The position numbers and the translations under genes are program-made. From positions 88,398 to 152,397 of the forward strand of contig CADCVH010000118.1 of assembly GCA_902806085.1 (NCBI GenBank): a DNA stretch of 64,000 bases, given 5' to 3'. Origin of the DNA: an uncultured Rubrobacteraceae bacterium. Its GTDB lineage: Bacteria; Actinomycetota; Rubrobacteria; Rubrobacterales; Rubrobacteraceae. The notes under the pieces were generated by a model that ran no database searches, had not been told where the DNA came from, and saw nothing but the letters and a program-made list of their open reading frames with translations. Below, piece by piece: positions 24,516 through 32,917 of the stretch (position 1 is its first letter; every line of letters starts with the position of its first letter).

Positions 24516-26300
24516 TCAGTGGTTGTGGCGCGGGATCTCGGACGCCGCCCCCCGGTATTTCAGGGCGATCTCCATGACCCCGCCGCCGTCGAGCTGGCCC
24601 ACGTTGTTGCGGTACAGCTCCTGCCAGGGCGTGCGGCTCGGGGGGATCGGCGGAACGCCGTCCTCGCGCCTGCGGCGTTCGATCTCCCCGTCGTCCACAA
24701 GCGCGTCGCAGCGGCCGGTGTTGAGGTCTATACGGATCACGTCGCCGGTCCGAAGCCACGAGAGGCCGCCGCCCGCGGCACTCTCCGGGGCAGCGTGCAA
24801 GATCGAAGGGCTGTCCGAGGTGCCGGACTGCCGGCCGTCGCCCAAGGTCGGCAGCGTGTTTACGCCCGACTTGATGAGCCTGTCCGGGGGCTGCATGTTG
24901 ACGACCTCGGCCGAGCCCGGCCAGCCGAGCGGCCCGGCGCCCCGGATGACGAGTATGCTCTTCTCGTCGATCTCGAGGTCCGGGTCGTTTATGCGGTGGT
25001 GGTAGTCGTCGGAGCCGTCAAAGACGACCGCCTTGCCCTCGAAGATGTTCTCGCGGCCGGGCTCGCTGAGGTAACGCTCGCGAAACTCCTCCGAGATAAC
25101 GCTGGTCTTGATGATCGCGAAGTCGAACAGGTTGCCGGAGAGCACCCGGAAACCGGCCCGCTCCTGCAACGGCGCGTCGTGGGCGGAGATCATCTCCCGG
25201 TCCCCGCTCTCACGCCCCGCGACGTTCTCGGCCAGGGTCCGCCCCGTAACGGTCGGCGCGCCACCGTCGATCCGGCCCGCCTCGAGCAGCTCGTGGACCA
25301 CGGCGGGCACGCCCCCGGCGCGGTGAAACCGCTCGCCGAGGTACTTCCCGGCTGGCTGCATGTTGACGAGCAGCGGCGCGTCGTAGCCCCGCTCCCAGTC
25401 CTCGGGCGAGATCTCGGCCTCCGCGTGGCGGGCCATCGCCGTGAGGTGCGGCTGGGCGTTCGTCGAGCCGCCTATCGCGGTGACGGCCACGATGGCGTTC
25501 AAAAAGGCCTGGCGCGTCAGAATCTTGCTCGGACGGAGGTCCTCGTGGGCCATCTCGACGATGCGCCGGCCCGTCTCGTAGGCGGCCTGGCCACGCTCCC
25601 GGTACGGGGCAGGTATCGCCGCGCTCCCGGGCAGGGACATCCCGAGCACCTCCGCGACGGCGTTCATCGTCGAGGCCGTCCCCATCGTGTTGCAGTGCCC
25701 CGCCGAGGGCGCCGAGGCCAAAGCCGTCTCGTAGAACTGCTCCTCGTCTATCTCGCCCGCGGCCAGGCGGTGCCGGCTCTTCCAGATCGCCATCCCGGAG
25801 CCGACCAGCTCGCCCTCGAACCACCCATCAAGCATCGGCCCGCCCGAGAGCACTATAGCCGGGATGTCCACCGTCGAGGCCGCCATGATGGAGGCCGGCG
25901 TCGTCTTGTCGCAGCCGGTCGTGAGCACGACGGCGTCTATGGGATACCCGTACAACGTCTCCACGAGCCCCAGGTAGAAGAGGTTCCGGTCGAGCGCGGC
26001 CGTCGGCCGTCGGCAGTTCTCGAAGATAGGATGAACCGGAAACTCGACCGGAACGCCGCCCGCGTCGCGTATCCCCTCCTTTACCCGACCGGCGAGCTCC
26101 AGATGGTGCCGGTTGCAGGGCACCAGATCGCTGCCCGTCTGGGAGATGCCGATGACGGGCCTGCCGCTGCGCAATTCGTCGGGCGTGGTCCCGTAGTTCA
26201 TAAACCGCTCCAGGTACAGCGCGGTCTGGTCGATCCGGGCAGACCCCGCAAACCAGTCGAGCGACCGAAACCGCCGTCCCGAACTTCCGTTACCCGTCAA
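24516..26300 (-). CDS. IlvD/Edd-family sugar-acid dehydratase
   Basis: A 594-residue Fe-S dehydratase of the pentonate/xylonate type. Three Cys suited to hold a [2Fe-2S] cluster are visible at about 62 (DLVPCNRHH), 130 (TTGCDKTTP) and 204 (SAGHCNTMGT), and the Mg-site segment AVTAIGGSTNAQPHL follows. It should convert an aldonic acid to a 2-keto-3-deoxy acid. The start is taken as TTG at 26300, because GGGAGG lies 7 bases before it; a TTG five codons upstream lacks that spacing. It is in a cluster with SDR and alcohol dehydrogenase genes (sugar to lactone) and an HpcH aldolase across the divergent promoter. Confidence 0.9.
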   Translation of the reverse strand: MTGNGSSGRRFRSLDWFAGSARIDQTALYLERFMNYGTTPDELRSGRPVIGISQTGSDLVPCNRHHLELAGRVKEGIRDAGGVPVEFPVHPIFENCRRPTAALDRNLFYLGLVETLYGYPIDAVVLTTGCDKTTPASIMAASTVDIPAIVLSGGPMLDGWFEGELVGSGMAIWKSRHRLAAGEIDEEQFYETALASAPSAGHCNTMGTASTMNAVAEVLGMSLPGSAAIPAPYRERGQAAYETGRRIVEMAHEDLRPSKILTRQAFLNAIVAVTAIGGSTNAQPHLTAMARHAEAEISPEDWERGYDAPLLVNMQPAGKYLGERFHRAGGVPAVVHELLEAGRIDGGAPTVTGRTLAENVAGRESGDREMISAHDAPLQERAGFRVLSGNLFDFAIIKTSVISEEFRERYLSEPGRENIFEGKAVVFDGSDDYHHRINDPDLEIDEKSILVIRGAGPLGWPGSAEVVNMQPPDRLIKSGVNTLPTLGDGRQSGTSDSPSILHAAPESAAGGGLSWLRTGDVIRIDLNTGRCDALVDDGEIERRRREDGVPPIPPSRTPWQELYRNNVGQLDGGGVMEIALKYRGAASEIPRHNH

Positions 26301-26378
26301 AATGACGCCTCCCAACCCAAACGGACAACGCTCCTCTCATAGTATTCTCCGGTACGAGGCTTCGGGCCGTGGCATCCC

Positions 26379-27137
26379 CTACTCCCCGCTCCGCAGGGGC
26401 GGCGTCGCAGTGGAGGTCTTCCCGAGGGCCTGGAGCTCCGTCGGCACCAGAGTCAACTCCGGCACGTAGGCGCGGGGCGGGAGCGTGGCGAGAAAGAGGC
26501 ACGCCTGGGCGACGTCTTCCGCTTTCAGGCTCGCCTCCCGGACCTCCCTGGGAGGCGGTTCCGGACGGTTGTCCAGTATGGGGGTGTCCACGATGCCGGG
26601 CAAGACGGCGGTGAAGCGGACGCCGTTCTGGTGCTCCTCGAAGCCTGCGGCGTGGGCGAGCTCGGTCATGCCGGCCTTCGAGGCCTGGTAGGCCGGGCCC
26701 GAGGCGTCCGGCCAGGAGCCGGAGACGCTGCTGACGAGGACGACGAGGCCCCGGGAGGCGCGCAGGTAGGGTAAGGCGGCGCTGACGGCGTAGAACGCGC
26801 CCGAGAGGTTCACCGAGATCATGGCGTTCCAGCTCTCCCCCGTGAGCTGCTCAAGCCGTCGCTCCGGGAAGTTCATCCCCGCCGCCACTACGAGCAGGTC
26901 TATGCCCTCAGAGTCGCCTATCCCTTTCAGGGTGCGGCGGACCGACCTCTCATCGGAGATATCCAACTCGTGGGCGGTAACGGGGCGGCCCTCCGCGCCC
27001 TCCTCTATGGCGGACCGGCGGCGGGCGGCGGCGTGGACCGTGGCGCCCGAGTCGGAGAAGAGGTTGGCGGTCGCGAGGCCGATGCCGCTGCTCGCCCCGA
27101 TCACGACCGCCGTCTTGCCCGAGAGCGTGTCGGCCAT
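26379..27137 (-). CDS. SDR-family oxidoreductase
   Basis: A 252-residue classical SDR: cofactor motif GASSGIGLA (residues 14-22), VVAAGMN in place of the usual NNAG, catalytic Ser in VLVSSVSG, and YQASK. The C-terminal 30 residues (PRAYVPELTLVPTELQALGK) resemble those of serine/3-hydroxyacid dehydrogenases, suggesting a small hydroxyacid or polyol substrate. The ATG follows directly on the stop of the zinc dehydrogenase (TAGATG), and 78 bp separate it from the dehydratase. It is part of the sugar-acid operon. Confidence 0.87.
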   Translation of the reverse strand: MADTLSGKTAVVIGASSGIGLATANLFSDSGATVHAAARRRSAIEEGAEGRPVTAHELDISDERSVRRTLKGIGDSEGIDLLVVAAGMNFPERRLEQLTGESWNAMISVNLSGAFYAVSAALPYLRASRGLVVLVSSVSGSWPDASGPAYQASKAGMTELAHAAGFEEHQNGVRFTAVLPGIVDTPILDNRPEPPPREVREASLKAEDVAQACLFLATLPPRAYVPELTLVPTELQALGKTSTATPPLRSGE

Positions 27138-28166
27138 CTAGGACCCCGTTCCCGAGAGGAACACCTTTATCTGCGCCGATGGTCCCCTGACGAGATCCGC
27201 GAAGGCGCCGGGCCCATCTTCGAGCGGCAGCACCGGCGGAAGCTCCCCGATGCCGGCCTCGCCGTCCACGAGCCAGGAGAGCGCCTGTTCGAAGTCCGCG
27301 GCGGTGTACGCGTAGGAGCCCTGAATGTCGATTTGGCCGCGCACGACCCCGTGGAACCCCAGCGTCGAGTCGTCGTCGTGCAACCCGATAAAAACGGCCC
27401 GGCCGCCCGGCCGCAAGAGGCTCAGGGCCGCCCGCCGCGTCGCCTCCGCCCCGACGGCGTCTATGACCAGGTCGGCCCCGAGCCCCCCGGTGGCGGCCTC
27501 CAGGGCTTCTTGGGCCTCTTCCCCTGAGGCGTGTGCCCCCTTCGCGCCGAGGGCGAGCGCCTGGTTGCGGCGTCCTTCGTGGGGTTCGACGGCGTGCACC
27601 TCCGGGATGCCGTCGAGGACCGCGGCCTGCAGGCACATCAGGCCGATGGTGCCGGCCCCGATCACGACGGCGTGCTCGACCGGGTGGCCGCCGGCCGTCC
27701 CCAGCCGCGCAGCGTGGACCCCGTTGGCCAGCGGCTCGGCCAGAGCCCCCGTGCGGGCCTCTACGCCTTCGGGCAGCGGGTAGACGTTCGCTGCCGGCGC
27801 CAGCGTGAACTCCGCGAAGCCGCCCGGCGAGTGGATGCCGACGAGCCTCCTGTTCGGGCACAGGTTCGTGAGGCCGGCCCGGCAGAGCCTGCAGGTCCCG
27901 TCGGAGGAGAGGGGGTTCACCGCGACCGTCCGGCCGAGGAGGCCTTCATCCACCCCGTCCCCGACCTCCGTGACGGTGCCGGCGAACTCGTGGCCCATGA
28001 CGAGGGGCGGGGTGCGGTTGCCCATCTTGCCGAGGTAGCCTTCGATCTCCGAGCCGCAGATGCCGGTCGCCGTCGGACGGACGATCACAGTCCCCGGCCC
28101 CGCTTCAGGCTCGGGCACCTCCTCCACGGACATCTCTTCCGGCCCGTGCCAAACGATACCTTTCAT
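27138..28166 (-). CDS. Zinc-dependent alcohol/polyol dehydrogenase (MDR)
   Basis: A 342-residue medium-chain dehydrogenase. Catalytic zinc ligands are in TGICGSE and the GHEF motif; the NAD fold has VIGAGTIGLM. In the structural-zinc lobe, the usual four-Cys pattern is incomplete: SSDGTCRLCRAGLTNLC has three Cys, with Asp at the first position. The ATG at 28166 has GGAGAGGTGG well placed; an ATG seven codons upstream is less likely. It probably oxidises a sugar or polyol as an early step of the pathway. It directly precedes the SDR gene. Confidence 0.87.
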   Translation of the reverse strand: MKGIVWHGPEEMSVEEVPEPEAGPGTVIVRPTATGICGSEIEGYLGKMGNRTPPLVMGHEFAGTVTEVGDGVDEGLLGRTVAVNPLSSDGTCRLCRAGLTNLCPNRRLVGIHSPGGFAEFTLAPAANVYPLPEGVEARTGALAEPLANGVHAARLGTAGGHPVEHAVVIGAGTIGLMCLQAAVLDGIPEVHAVEPHEGRRNQALALGAKGAHASGEEAQEALEAATGGLGADLVIDAVGAEATRRAALSLLRPGGRAVFIGLHDDDSTLGFHGVVRGQIDIQGSYAYTAADFEQALSWLVDGEAGIGELPPVLPLEDGPGAFADLVRGPSAQIKVFLSGTGS

Positions 28167-28233
28167 GTTCCCACCTCTCCGTCGCAAGCTCTGCCCACGA
28201 TCTTATTCTACGTCTTCCGCCCCCGCGCACGCT

Positions 28234-28935
28234 TCAGCGCGGCACGAGCGCCACCGCCCGCACCGGAGATCCGGACCCGCCCTTTATCTTTAGCGGCAAC
28301 GCCAGGAAAAGGCAGAACGGCGGCAGGGCCCCCAGGTTCTTCAGGTTCTCGACGACGTAGACCTCGTTGCCGAGCAGCGCGTGGTGCGCCGGGTTCTCCG
28401 GCGAGCCGGCGGCGTCCACGGCCAGCGTGTCGCACCCGACGAGCGCCACGCCCTTCCCGACGAGGTACTCGGCCGCCTCGCCGGAGAGGCCGGGCCAGTC
28501 CTCCAGGAAACGGCGTCCCTCCCGCCCTGTCGTCCAGCGTTCGTCCCAGCCGTAGCGGACGAGAACCCGGTCCCCTGGCTCTAGGGGTCCGTGATCCCGC
28601 TCCCACCCCTCGATGCGGTCCACGCTGAGCAGGTCTCCCGCGGCGAGGTCCGTGGCCCCTATCGTGGCGGCGCGGCCGGCTAGGCCCTGCAACGGGATCT
28701 CGTCCGTGCCGTAGTGGGCGGGGCCTTTTGGGACGAAGTGGAGCGGGGCATCCATGTGGGTGCCGGTGTGCTCGCTGATGGTGAGGCCGTGGTGGGTCGC
28801 CACGTCGCCGTGGTCCTGGGACTCGTAGAGGGTGCTGGAGAAGCGGGCGTGGGTCGGCCAGGCGGGGATGCCCTCCTCCAGGGTGTGGGAGAGGTCGATC
28901 CAGTCGTGGCCGTCGAAAGGCGAGGTCGGAGCCAT
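28234..28935 (-). CDS. Cyclase-family hydrolase (kynurenine-formamidase-like)
   Basis: A 233-residue member of the cyclase family with the diagnostic metal motif HTGTHMDAPLHF (near residues 56-67), preceded by DLSHTLEEGIPAWP and followed by LVRYGWDERW. Members hydrolyse cyclic or formylated amides and some lactones. In this operon of sugar dehydrogenases and dehydratase, a lactone-opening step between lactone and acid would be the natural job (inference only). It is one base short of abutting the MFS gene. It shares only the family fold with the 327-residue protein at 6303-7286. Confidence 0.87.
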   Translation of the reverse strand: MAPTSPFDGHDWIDLSHTLEEGIPAWPTHARFSSTLYESQDHGDVATHHGLTISEHTGTHMDAPLHFVPKGPAHYGTDEIPLQGLAGRAATIGATDLAAGDLLSVDRIEGWERDHGPLEPGDRVLVRYGWDERWTTGREGRRFLEDWPGLSGEAAEYLVGKGVALVGCDTLAVDAAGSPENPAHHALLGNEVYVVENLKNLGALPPFCLFLALPLKIKGGSGSPVRAVALVPR

Positions 28936-28936
28936 G

Positions 28937-30256
28937 CTACTCCTGGGCCAGGGTCGCGGTCTCCCGGATCATGGCGATGGGAATAAGCGCCAACAGGCAG
29001 ATGCAGGCTATAAAGACGTAGTGGACGGTAAAGCCGAAGTTCTGGATGAGGATTCCCGCCACGGGGGCGGCTACGAGGCCCGAGAGGCCGAGGCCTATAC
29101 CTATCATAAGCCCCAGGCCGGAGGAGGCGCCTTCGGGCACCGCGTCTATGATCGAGGCGTACATCACCGGGAAAGGCGAGTTCCGAAAGACGCCCCAGCC
29201 GATCAAGATGATCCAGGCCAGCGTCCCGCTGCTGATGAAGATCATGGTCAGCACGGTGACCGCCCAGCCGACGGCCAGGATGCTCAGGGAGAACTTGCGT
29301 CCCCTGTAGTCCGAGACCGTGCCCCAGAAGATCTGCCCGATCCACCCCGTTATGCCGGACGCCCCGGAGATGGTAACCGCCGCCGCGAGCGAGAGGCCGG
29401 CCTCGCGGGTGAGCTGCACGGTCAGGAAGGCGACCACGCCCGCCTCCGCCCACAGGAAGAGGAAGTTCGCGACCACGGACAACCGCACGTTGCGCTCGGC
29501 GAGCGCCAGCCGCACGGCCCGCCAGGCCGTCGGCAGGGGCCTCTCCCTCTGCTCCTCGTCGAGCTCCTCCTCAGTGAGCGAGGGGGTCATGCCGTTCTCC
29601 CGGATCCAGGCGTTCACCCTTCTCAGGTTCTCCCGCCGGGCCAGCACGATCTGCAAGATCACTATCGGCAACGCTATGAGCGGTATAAAGAGGAACGCCT
29701 CGCGCCAGGTGTAGGCGGCGACGACCGCCCCGATGAGCACGGTCCCGACGAACTGTCCTATGGGGAAACCGGTGTGGTGCGTCCCCACGGCGAACCCGCG
29801 GTTCTCCTTCTGCCACCACTCCCCGACCATCGCGACGTTGACCGGCTCCATGCCGCCCGTGCCAACACCCATCGCGACCCGCAAGACCTGAAGCTGGCCC
29901 AGGGTCTGGGAGAAGGCCGTCAGGATGGACGAGACCACGACTATCGCCACGGCAACCGCCCAGCCCCACGCCCGCCGCACGCCCTTGCCCAAAGAGTCGC
30001 CGAAGATGCCGAGGACGAGGCCGCCGACGGCCGTGCCGGCGAAGCTCAGGCCGACCAGAAAGCCGCCCGCACTCTCGCTCAGATTGAACTCGCTGAGGAT
30101 ACCGGGCAGCACGGCCGGCAGGATCGCGCGATCTATCGAGTTGATGAGGATGGCCCCCGTCGTCACCACGAGCATCAGCCACGAAACCGGATGCCCCCGC
30201 GGGATGTACTTGCGTGCCGCCAATCCTCCACCACCCGAACCAGCGTTCTGCGCCAA
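28937..30256 (-). CDS. MFS transporter
   Basis: A major-facilitator carrier of about 439 residues with 12 hydrophobic helices and a central charged loop (ENGMTPSLTEEELDEEQRERP). The conserved loop between helices 2 and 3 reads GIFGDSLGKGVRR, and the equivalent GTVSDYRGRKFS is in the second half. It resembles hexuronate/aldonate and other sugar-acid carriers. The start is uncertain: TTG at 30256 after a purine-rich stretch is taken, TTG at 30223 is the alternative, and both lie downstream of the promoter at 30327-30355. First gene of the sugar-acid operon. Confidence 0.85.
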   Translation of the reverse strand: MAQNAGSGGGGLAARKYIPRGHPVSWLMLVVTTGAILINSIDRAILPAVLPGILSEFNLSESAGGFLVGLSFAGTAVGGLVLGIFGDSLGKGVRRAWGWAVAVAIVVVSSILTAFSQTLGQLQVLRVAMGVGTGGMEPVNVAMVGEWWQKENRGFAVGTHHTGFPIGQFVGTVLIGAVVAAYTWREAFLFIPLIALPIVILQIVLARRENLRRVNAWIRENGMTPSLTEEELDEEQRERPLPTAWRAVRLALAERNVRLSVVANFLFLWAEAGVVAFLTVQLTREAGLSLAAAVTISGASGITGWIGQIFWGTVSDYRGRKFSLSILAVGWAVTVLTMIFISSGTLAWIILIGWGVFRNSPFPVMYASIIDAVPEGASSGLGLMIGIGLGLSGLVAAPVAGILIQNFGFTVHYVFIACICLLALIPIAMIRETATLAQE

Positions 30257-30294
30257 CCCCCGTCCCCTTCCCTCTCCACCCCGTGCCGCGCGCG

Positions 30295-30310
30295 GACCAC
30301 GCAAGTGGTC
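30295..30310. promoter_or_regulatory. Palindromic operator candidate
   Basis: GACCAC-GCAA-GTGGTC is a perfect 6-bp inverted repeat with a 4-bp spacer. It lies about 10-25 bases downstream of the predicted start of the MFS operon, a position suited to repression. The regulator gene is not in the window. Confidence 0.5.
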
Positions 30311-30326
30311 ATACAATCCGCCGCGA

Positions 30327-30355
30327 AATGTAGCAACGTCGACAACCCCGGTCAA
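30327..30355 (-). promoter_or_regulatory. Promoter of the sugar-acid operon
   Basis: TTGACC (30350-30355) and TACATT (30327-30332) on the minus strand are 17 bp apart. Predicted start is near 30320, about 64 bases before the MFS start. Confidence 0.6.
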
Positions 30356-30437
30356 CCCCGGCCCCCGTGGCGGCGCGTAGGCGGGGCCGAAGGTTCGCCA
30401 GCGGGGCACCGTCGCGCGAGCGAGGGGCGAGGTTGTG

Positions 30438-30443
30438 TATATT
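30438..30443 (+). promoter_or_regulatory. -10 candidate for the 2-hydroxyacid dehydrogenase operon
   Basis: TATATT stands out in GC-rich surroundings 74 bases before the GTG at 30517. No convincing -35 box was found, so this is a weak call. Confidence 0.3.
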
Positions 30444-30516
30444 GGGGCGGGAAGGCGTCGTTCTTCGGATGGGTCAGGCCGGGGCGGCCCGCGGTCGGAC
30501 AGGGGAGGTAGGGCTC

Positions 30517-31563
30517 GTGAGAGGGGGTTTCCGCGTCGGCCTGACCCGCGACTTTCTGCGGACCGACGGGACCATCGGCTGGGGCGATATCGGGCTGGGG
30601 ATGCTGGACGAGGCGCCGGGCGTGGAGTGGGAGTTTTTGCCCGAGGGCGGTGGGGAGTTGGGCGCCGGGCAGGTAAGCGGTTACGACGCCCTGATCGTGC
30701 TCGGCCCGCGCGTAACCACCGCCACCGTGGAGGGGGCAGAACGCCTCGCCCTCGTCGCGCGCTTCGGCGTCGGCTACGACAACGTGGACCTTGCGGCCTG
30801 CACCCGGGGCGGCGTCGCGGTCACCATCACCCCGGAAGGCGTGCGCCGCCCCGTGGCCGCGGCGAACATGGCCCTGATCCTGGCGCTGGCCCACAGGCTC
30901 CCGGCCAAGGACCGCATCGCGCGCTCCGGGCGCTGGGAGGAGAGGCTGGACCACATGGGCACGGGCCTGACCGGACGAACTCTAGGCTCCGTGGGCCTCG
31001 GCAACATCGGCCGCGAGATGTTCGCGCTGGCGGCCCCCTTCGGGATGCGCCACCTGGCCCACGACCCCTACGCCGCCCCGGAGAAGGCCGCCGAGGCCGG
31101 GGCGGAACTCGTGGACCTGGAGACGCTGCTCCGGCGCTCTGACTTTGTCGCCATCAACTGCGCCCTCACACCCGAGACGCACCACCTGCTCGACGCCGAA
31201 CGCCTGGCCCTCATGAAAGAGACCGCCTACCTCGTAAACGTCGCGCGCGGCCCCATAGTGGACGGGGAGGCGCTGACGGGGGCGCTGCGGGAGGGGCGCC
31301 TCGCGGGGGCCGGGCTCGACGTGTTCGAGAAGGAGCCGGCGGACCCGGAAGACCCCATCTTCTCCTTCCCGGGCGTGATCGCCGCCCCCCACGCCCTCGC
31401 CTGGACCGACGAGCTGGCCCTGGGCAACGGACGCGCCGCCTGCGAGGGCGTCCTCGACGTGGCCGCGGGACGCGCCCCGAAGAACGTGGTGAACGGGGAC
31501 GTGCTCGGCACGCCACGCTTCAGGAACAAGCTCGCCCGTTACGGCGAAGGACCGCAAAGATGA
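30517..31563 (+). CDS. D-isomer-specific 2-hydroxyacid dehydrogenase
   Basis: A 348-residue NAD-dependent dehydrogenase. Rossmann motif GLGNIGREM (near 163), catalytic Arg in NVARGPIVDGEAL, Glu in DVFEKEPADP and His in APHALAWT. It reduces a 2-keto acid to a D-2-hydroxyacid or the reverse; phosphoglycerate, glyoxylate or sugar-acid substrates are possible. The GTG start with GGGGAGG upstream is preferred over more distal in-frame starts that lie in the promoter region. Its stop overlaps the aldolase start (ATGA), so aldolase product and reductase are coupled, as for glyoxylate or pyruvate reduction after aldol cleavage. Confidence 0.88.
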   Translation: MRGGFRVGLTRDFLRTDGTIGWGDIGLGMLDEAPGVEWEFLPEGGGELGAGQVSGYDALIVLGPRVTTATVEGAERLALVARFGVGYDNVDLAACTRGGVAVTITPEGVRRPVAAANMALILALAHRLPAKDRIARSGRWEERLDHMGTGLTGRTLGSVGLGNIGREMFALAAPFGMRHLAHDPYAAPEKAAEAGAELVDLETLLRRSDFVAINCALTPETHHLLDAERLALMKETAYLVNVARGPIVDGEALTGALREGRLAGAGLDVFEKEPADPEDPIFSFPGVIAAPHALAWTDELALGNGRAACEGVLDVAAGRAPKNVVNGDVLGTPRFRNKLARYGEGPQR

Positions 31564-32333
31564 GGCCCAACCCCGTAAAACGCGCGCTCCACGAGGGGGG
31601 CGTGGCGCTCGGGACGATGGTCTTCGAGTTCGGCACGCCGGGCATCGCGCGCATCGTCGCGGGGGCCGGGGCGGAGTTCGTCGTTTTCGACCAGGAGCAC
31701 ACCGGCTGGGGCATAGACACGGTCCGGACGCTCCTCGCGACCGCCCGCGCGGCAGACGTGGTGCCGCTCGTGCGCGTGCCGGCGGCGGAGTACCACCTCA
31801 TCGCGCGCCCGCTGGACGCCGGCGCCTCCGGCGTGATGGTCCCGATGGTCGAGACCGCCGAGCAGGCCCGGTCCATCGTGCGAGCGGCGAAGTACCCGCC
31901 GCTCGGCGGGCGCGGCGCGGCCTTCGGCATCGCGCACGACGACTACGAGGCGGGCGACGCCGTGACCGCGATGGACCGGGCCAATCGGGAGACGCTCCTC
32001 ATCGCCCAGATAGAGACCGAGAGGGGCATCCGGAACGTCGATGAGATAGCGGCGGTCGAGGGGATCGACGTGCTCTGGATCGGCCACAACGACCTGACGA
32101 ACTCCATGGGCATCCCCGGCCAGTTCGACCACCCCGACTACCTGCGCGCCGTCGACCGCTTCCTGGGGGCCTGCCGGGGCCGCGGCAAGGCGCCAGGCAT
32201 CATGGCGACCGGCGTGGACGAGGCCCGCGGGCGTCTAGGCCGGGGCTTCCGGTGCGTCGCCTACTGGGGGGACCTCTGGATCTACGCCCGGGCGCTCCGA
32301 GAAGGCCTCGCCGCCATCCGAGAACCGCCCTAA
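31560..32333 (+). CDS. HpcH/HpaI-family aldolase
   Basis: A 257-residue class II aldolase of the HpcH/HpaI family. Motifs: FDQEHTGWGID with the catalytic His, PLVRVP with the substrate-binding Arg, GASGVMVPMVETAEQA, metal-binding Glu in QIETERGI, and Asp in GHNDLTNSMG. Known members cleave 2-keto-3-deoxy or 4-hydroxy-2-oxo acids to pyruvate and an aldehyde, exactly the product type expected from the IlvD/Edd dehydratase on the other arm of the divergon. It is translationally coupled to the D-2-hydroxyacid dehydrogenase. Confidence 0.88.
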   Translation: MRPNPVKRALHEGGVALGTMVFEFGTPGIARIVAGAGAEFVVFDQEHTGWGIDTVRTLLATARAADVVPLVRVPAAEYHLIARPLDAGASGVMVPMVETAEQARSIVRAAKYPPLGGRGAAFGIAHDDYEAGDAVTAMDRANRETLLIAQIETERGIRNVDEIAAVEGIDVLWIGHNDLTNSMGIPGQFDHPDYLRAVDRFLGACRGRGKAPGIMATGVDEARGRLGRGFRCVAYWGDLWIYARALREGLAAIREPP

Positions 32334-32335
32334 GC

Positions 32336-32434
32336 TTAACCGCCGGGGATGGGCGGAGCCCCGACCAGGGCGACAACTCCGCCGTAGATCAAGATGGCCG
32401 AAAACACGCCGAAGAAGAGCGTGGATCCCAGCAT
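32336..32434 (-). CDS. Possible 32-aa single-pass membrane protein
   Basis: A short frame begins MLGSTLFFGVFSAIL and continues through a single hydrophobic helix to a Gly/Pro-rich tail (GAPPIPGG). It resembles small accessory subunits of transporters only in general look. The RBS is weak and it is convergent with the aldolase. It fills most of the 158-bp gap, which holds nothing else. Not recognised; may be spurious. Confidence 0.35.
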   Translation of the reverse strand: MLGSTLFFGVFSAILIYGGVVALVGAPPIPGG

Positions 32435-32491
32435 CGCCGCTGGCCGCCCGCCCCGATCGGCCCGCCAGGATGCCAGGGTTGACGCGGCGGG

Positions 32492-32821
32492 CTACTTCGC
32501 CGCGTAGCGGTCCGGGTCCTGGAAGACATCTATGACCGAGGTACCGGCCTCCAGGCGGGCGGAGTGCTCGGAGCCGGCGGGTATGTCGTAGGTCTCGCCG
32601 GGACCGTAGGTGTTCGCCCGGCCGTCGATGGTGAGGTGGAGGACGCCGGCCACGACGACACCCCACTGGGCGCCGTGGGCGTGGGCGGGCACCTCGAACT
32701 CTTCTTCGGCGCGGAAAAAGACCGCCTGGCCGTGGGGGCCGGCGATCATGCGCCCTTCGAGGCCTTCGAAGGGGGTATCGACCTGGGGCAGCGCCAGGAT
32801 CCAATCCGCATAGGGGTTCAT
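32492..32821 (-). CDS. Cupin-domain protein
   Basis: A 109-residue single-cupin protein. Cupin motif 1 is visible as VPAHAHGAQWGVVVAGVLHLTIDG (given here with its key residues His, His, Gln and Gly) near 43-66, and motif 2 as YDIPAGSEHSARLE. It ends in VIDVFQDPDRYAAK. Such proteins are metal-dependent isomerases, lyases or small-molecule binders; this one may handle a sugar acid, given its neighbours. It is transcribed divergently from the SDR at 32918, with a short shared promoter region. Confidence 0.8.
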   Translation of the reverse strand: MNPYADWILALPQVDTPFEGLEGRMIAGPHGQAVFFRAEEEFEVPAHAHGAQWGVVVAGVLHLTIDGRANTYGPGETYDIPAGSEHSARLEAGTSVIDVFQDPDRYAAK

Positions 32822-32851
32822 CGGTGCTCCTCTCCCGGGGGATCTCGTCGT

Positions 32852-32881
32852 TTGCGCCGCCGGCGCGGGCGTCATTATACT
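32852..32881 (+). promoter_or_regulatory. Promoter for the SDR at 32918; overlapping divergent -10
   Basis: TTGCGC (32852-32857) and TATACT (32876-32881) are 18 bp apart on the plus strand, giving a leader of about 30 bases. On the minus strand, TATAAT at 32874-32879 could serve the cupin gene, so the two -10 boxes overlap. Confidence 0.5.
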
Positions 32882-32917
32882 GGCCGCTCTGATCGTCCAC
32901 GGAAGGGACCGGTGGCC

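Noticed and set aside
24219..26342. 707-codon open frame on the plus strand
   Set aside because: Antisense to the IlvD/Edd dehydratase; Arg/Gly/Val-rich with no motifs, while the minus-strand dehydratase has all three cluster cysteines.
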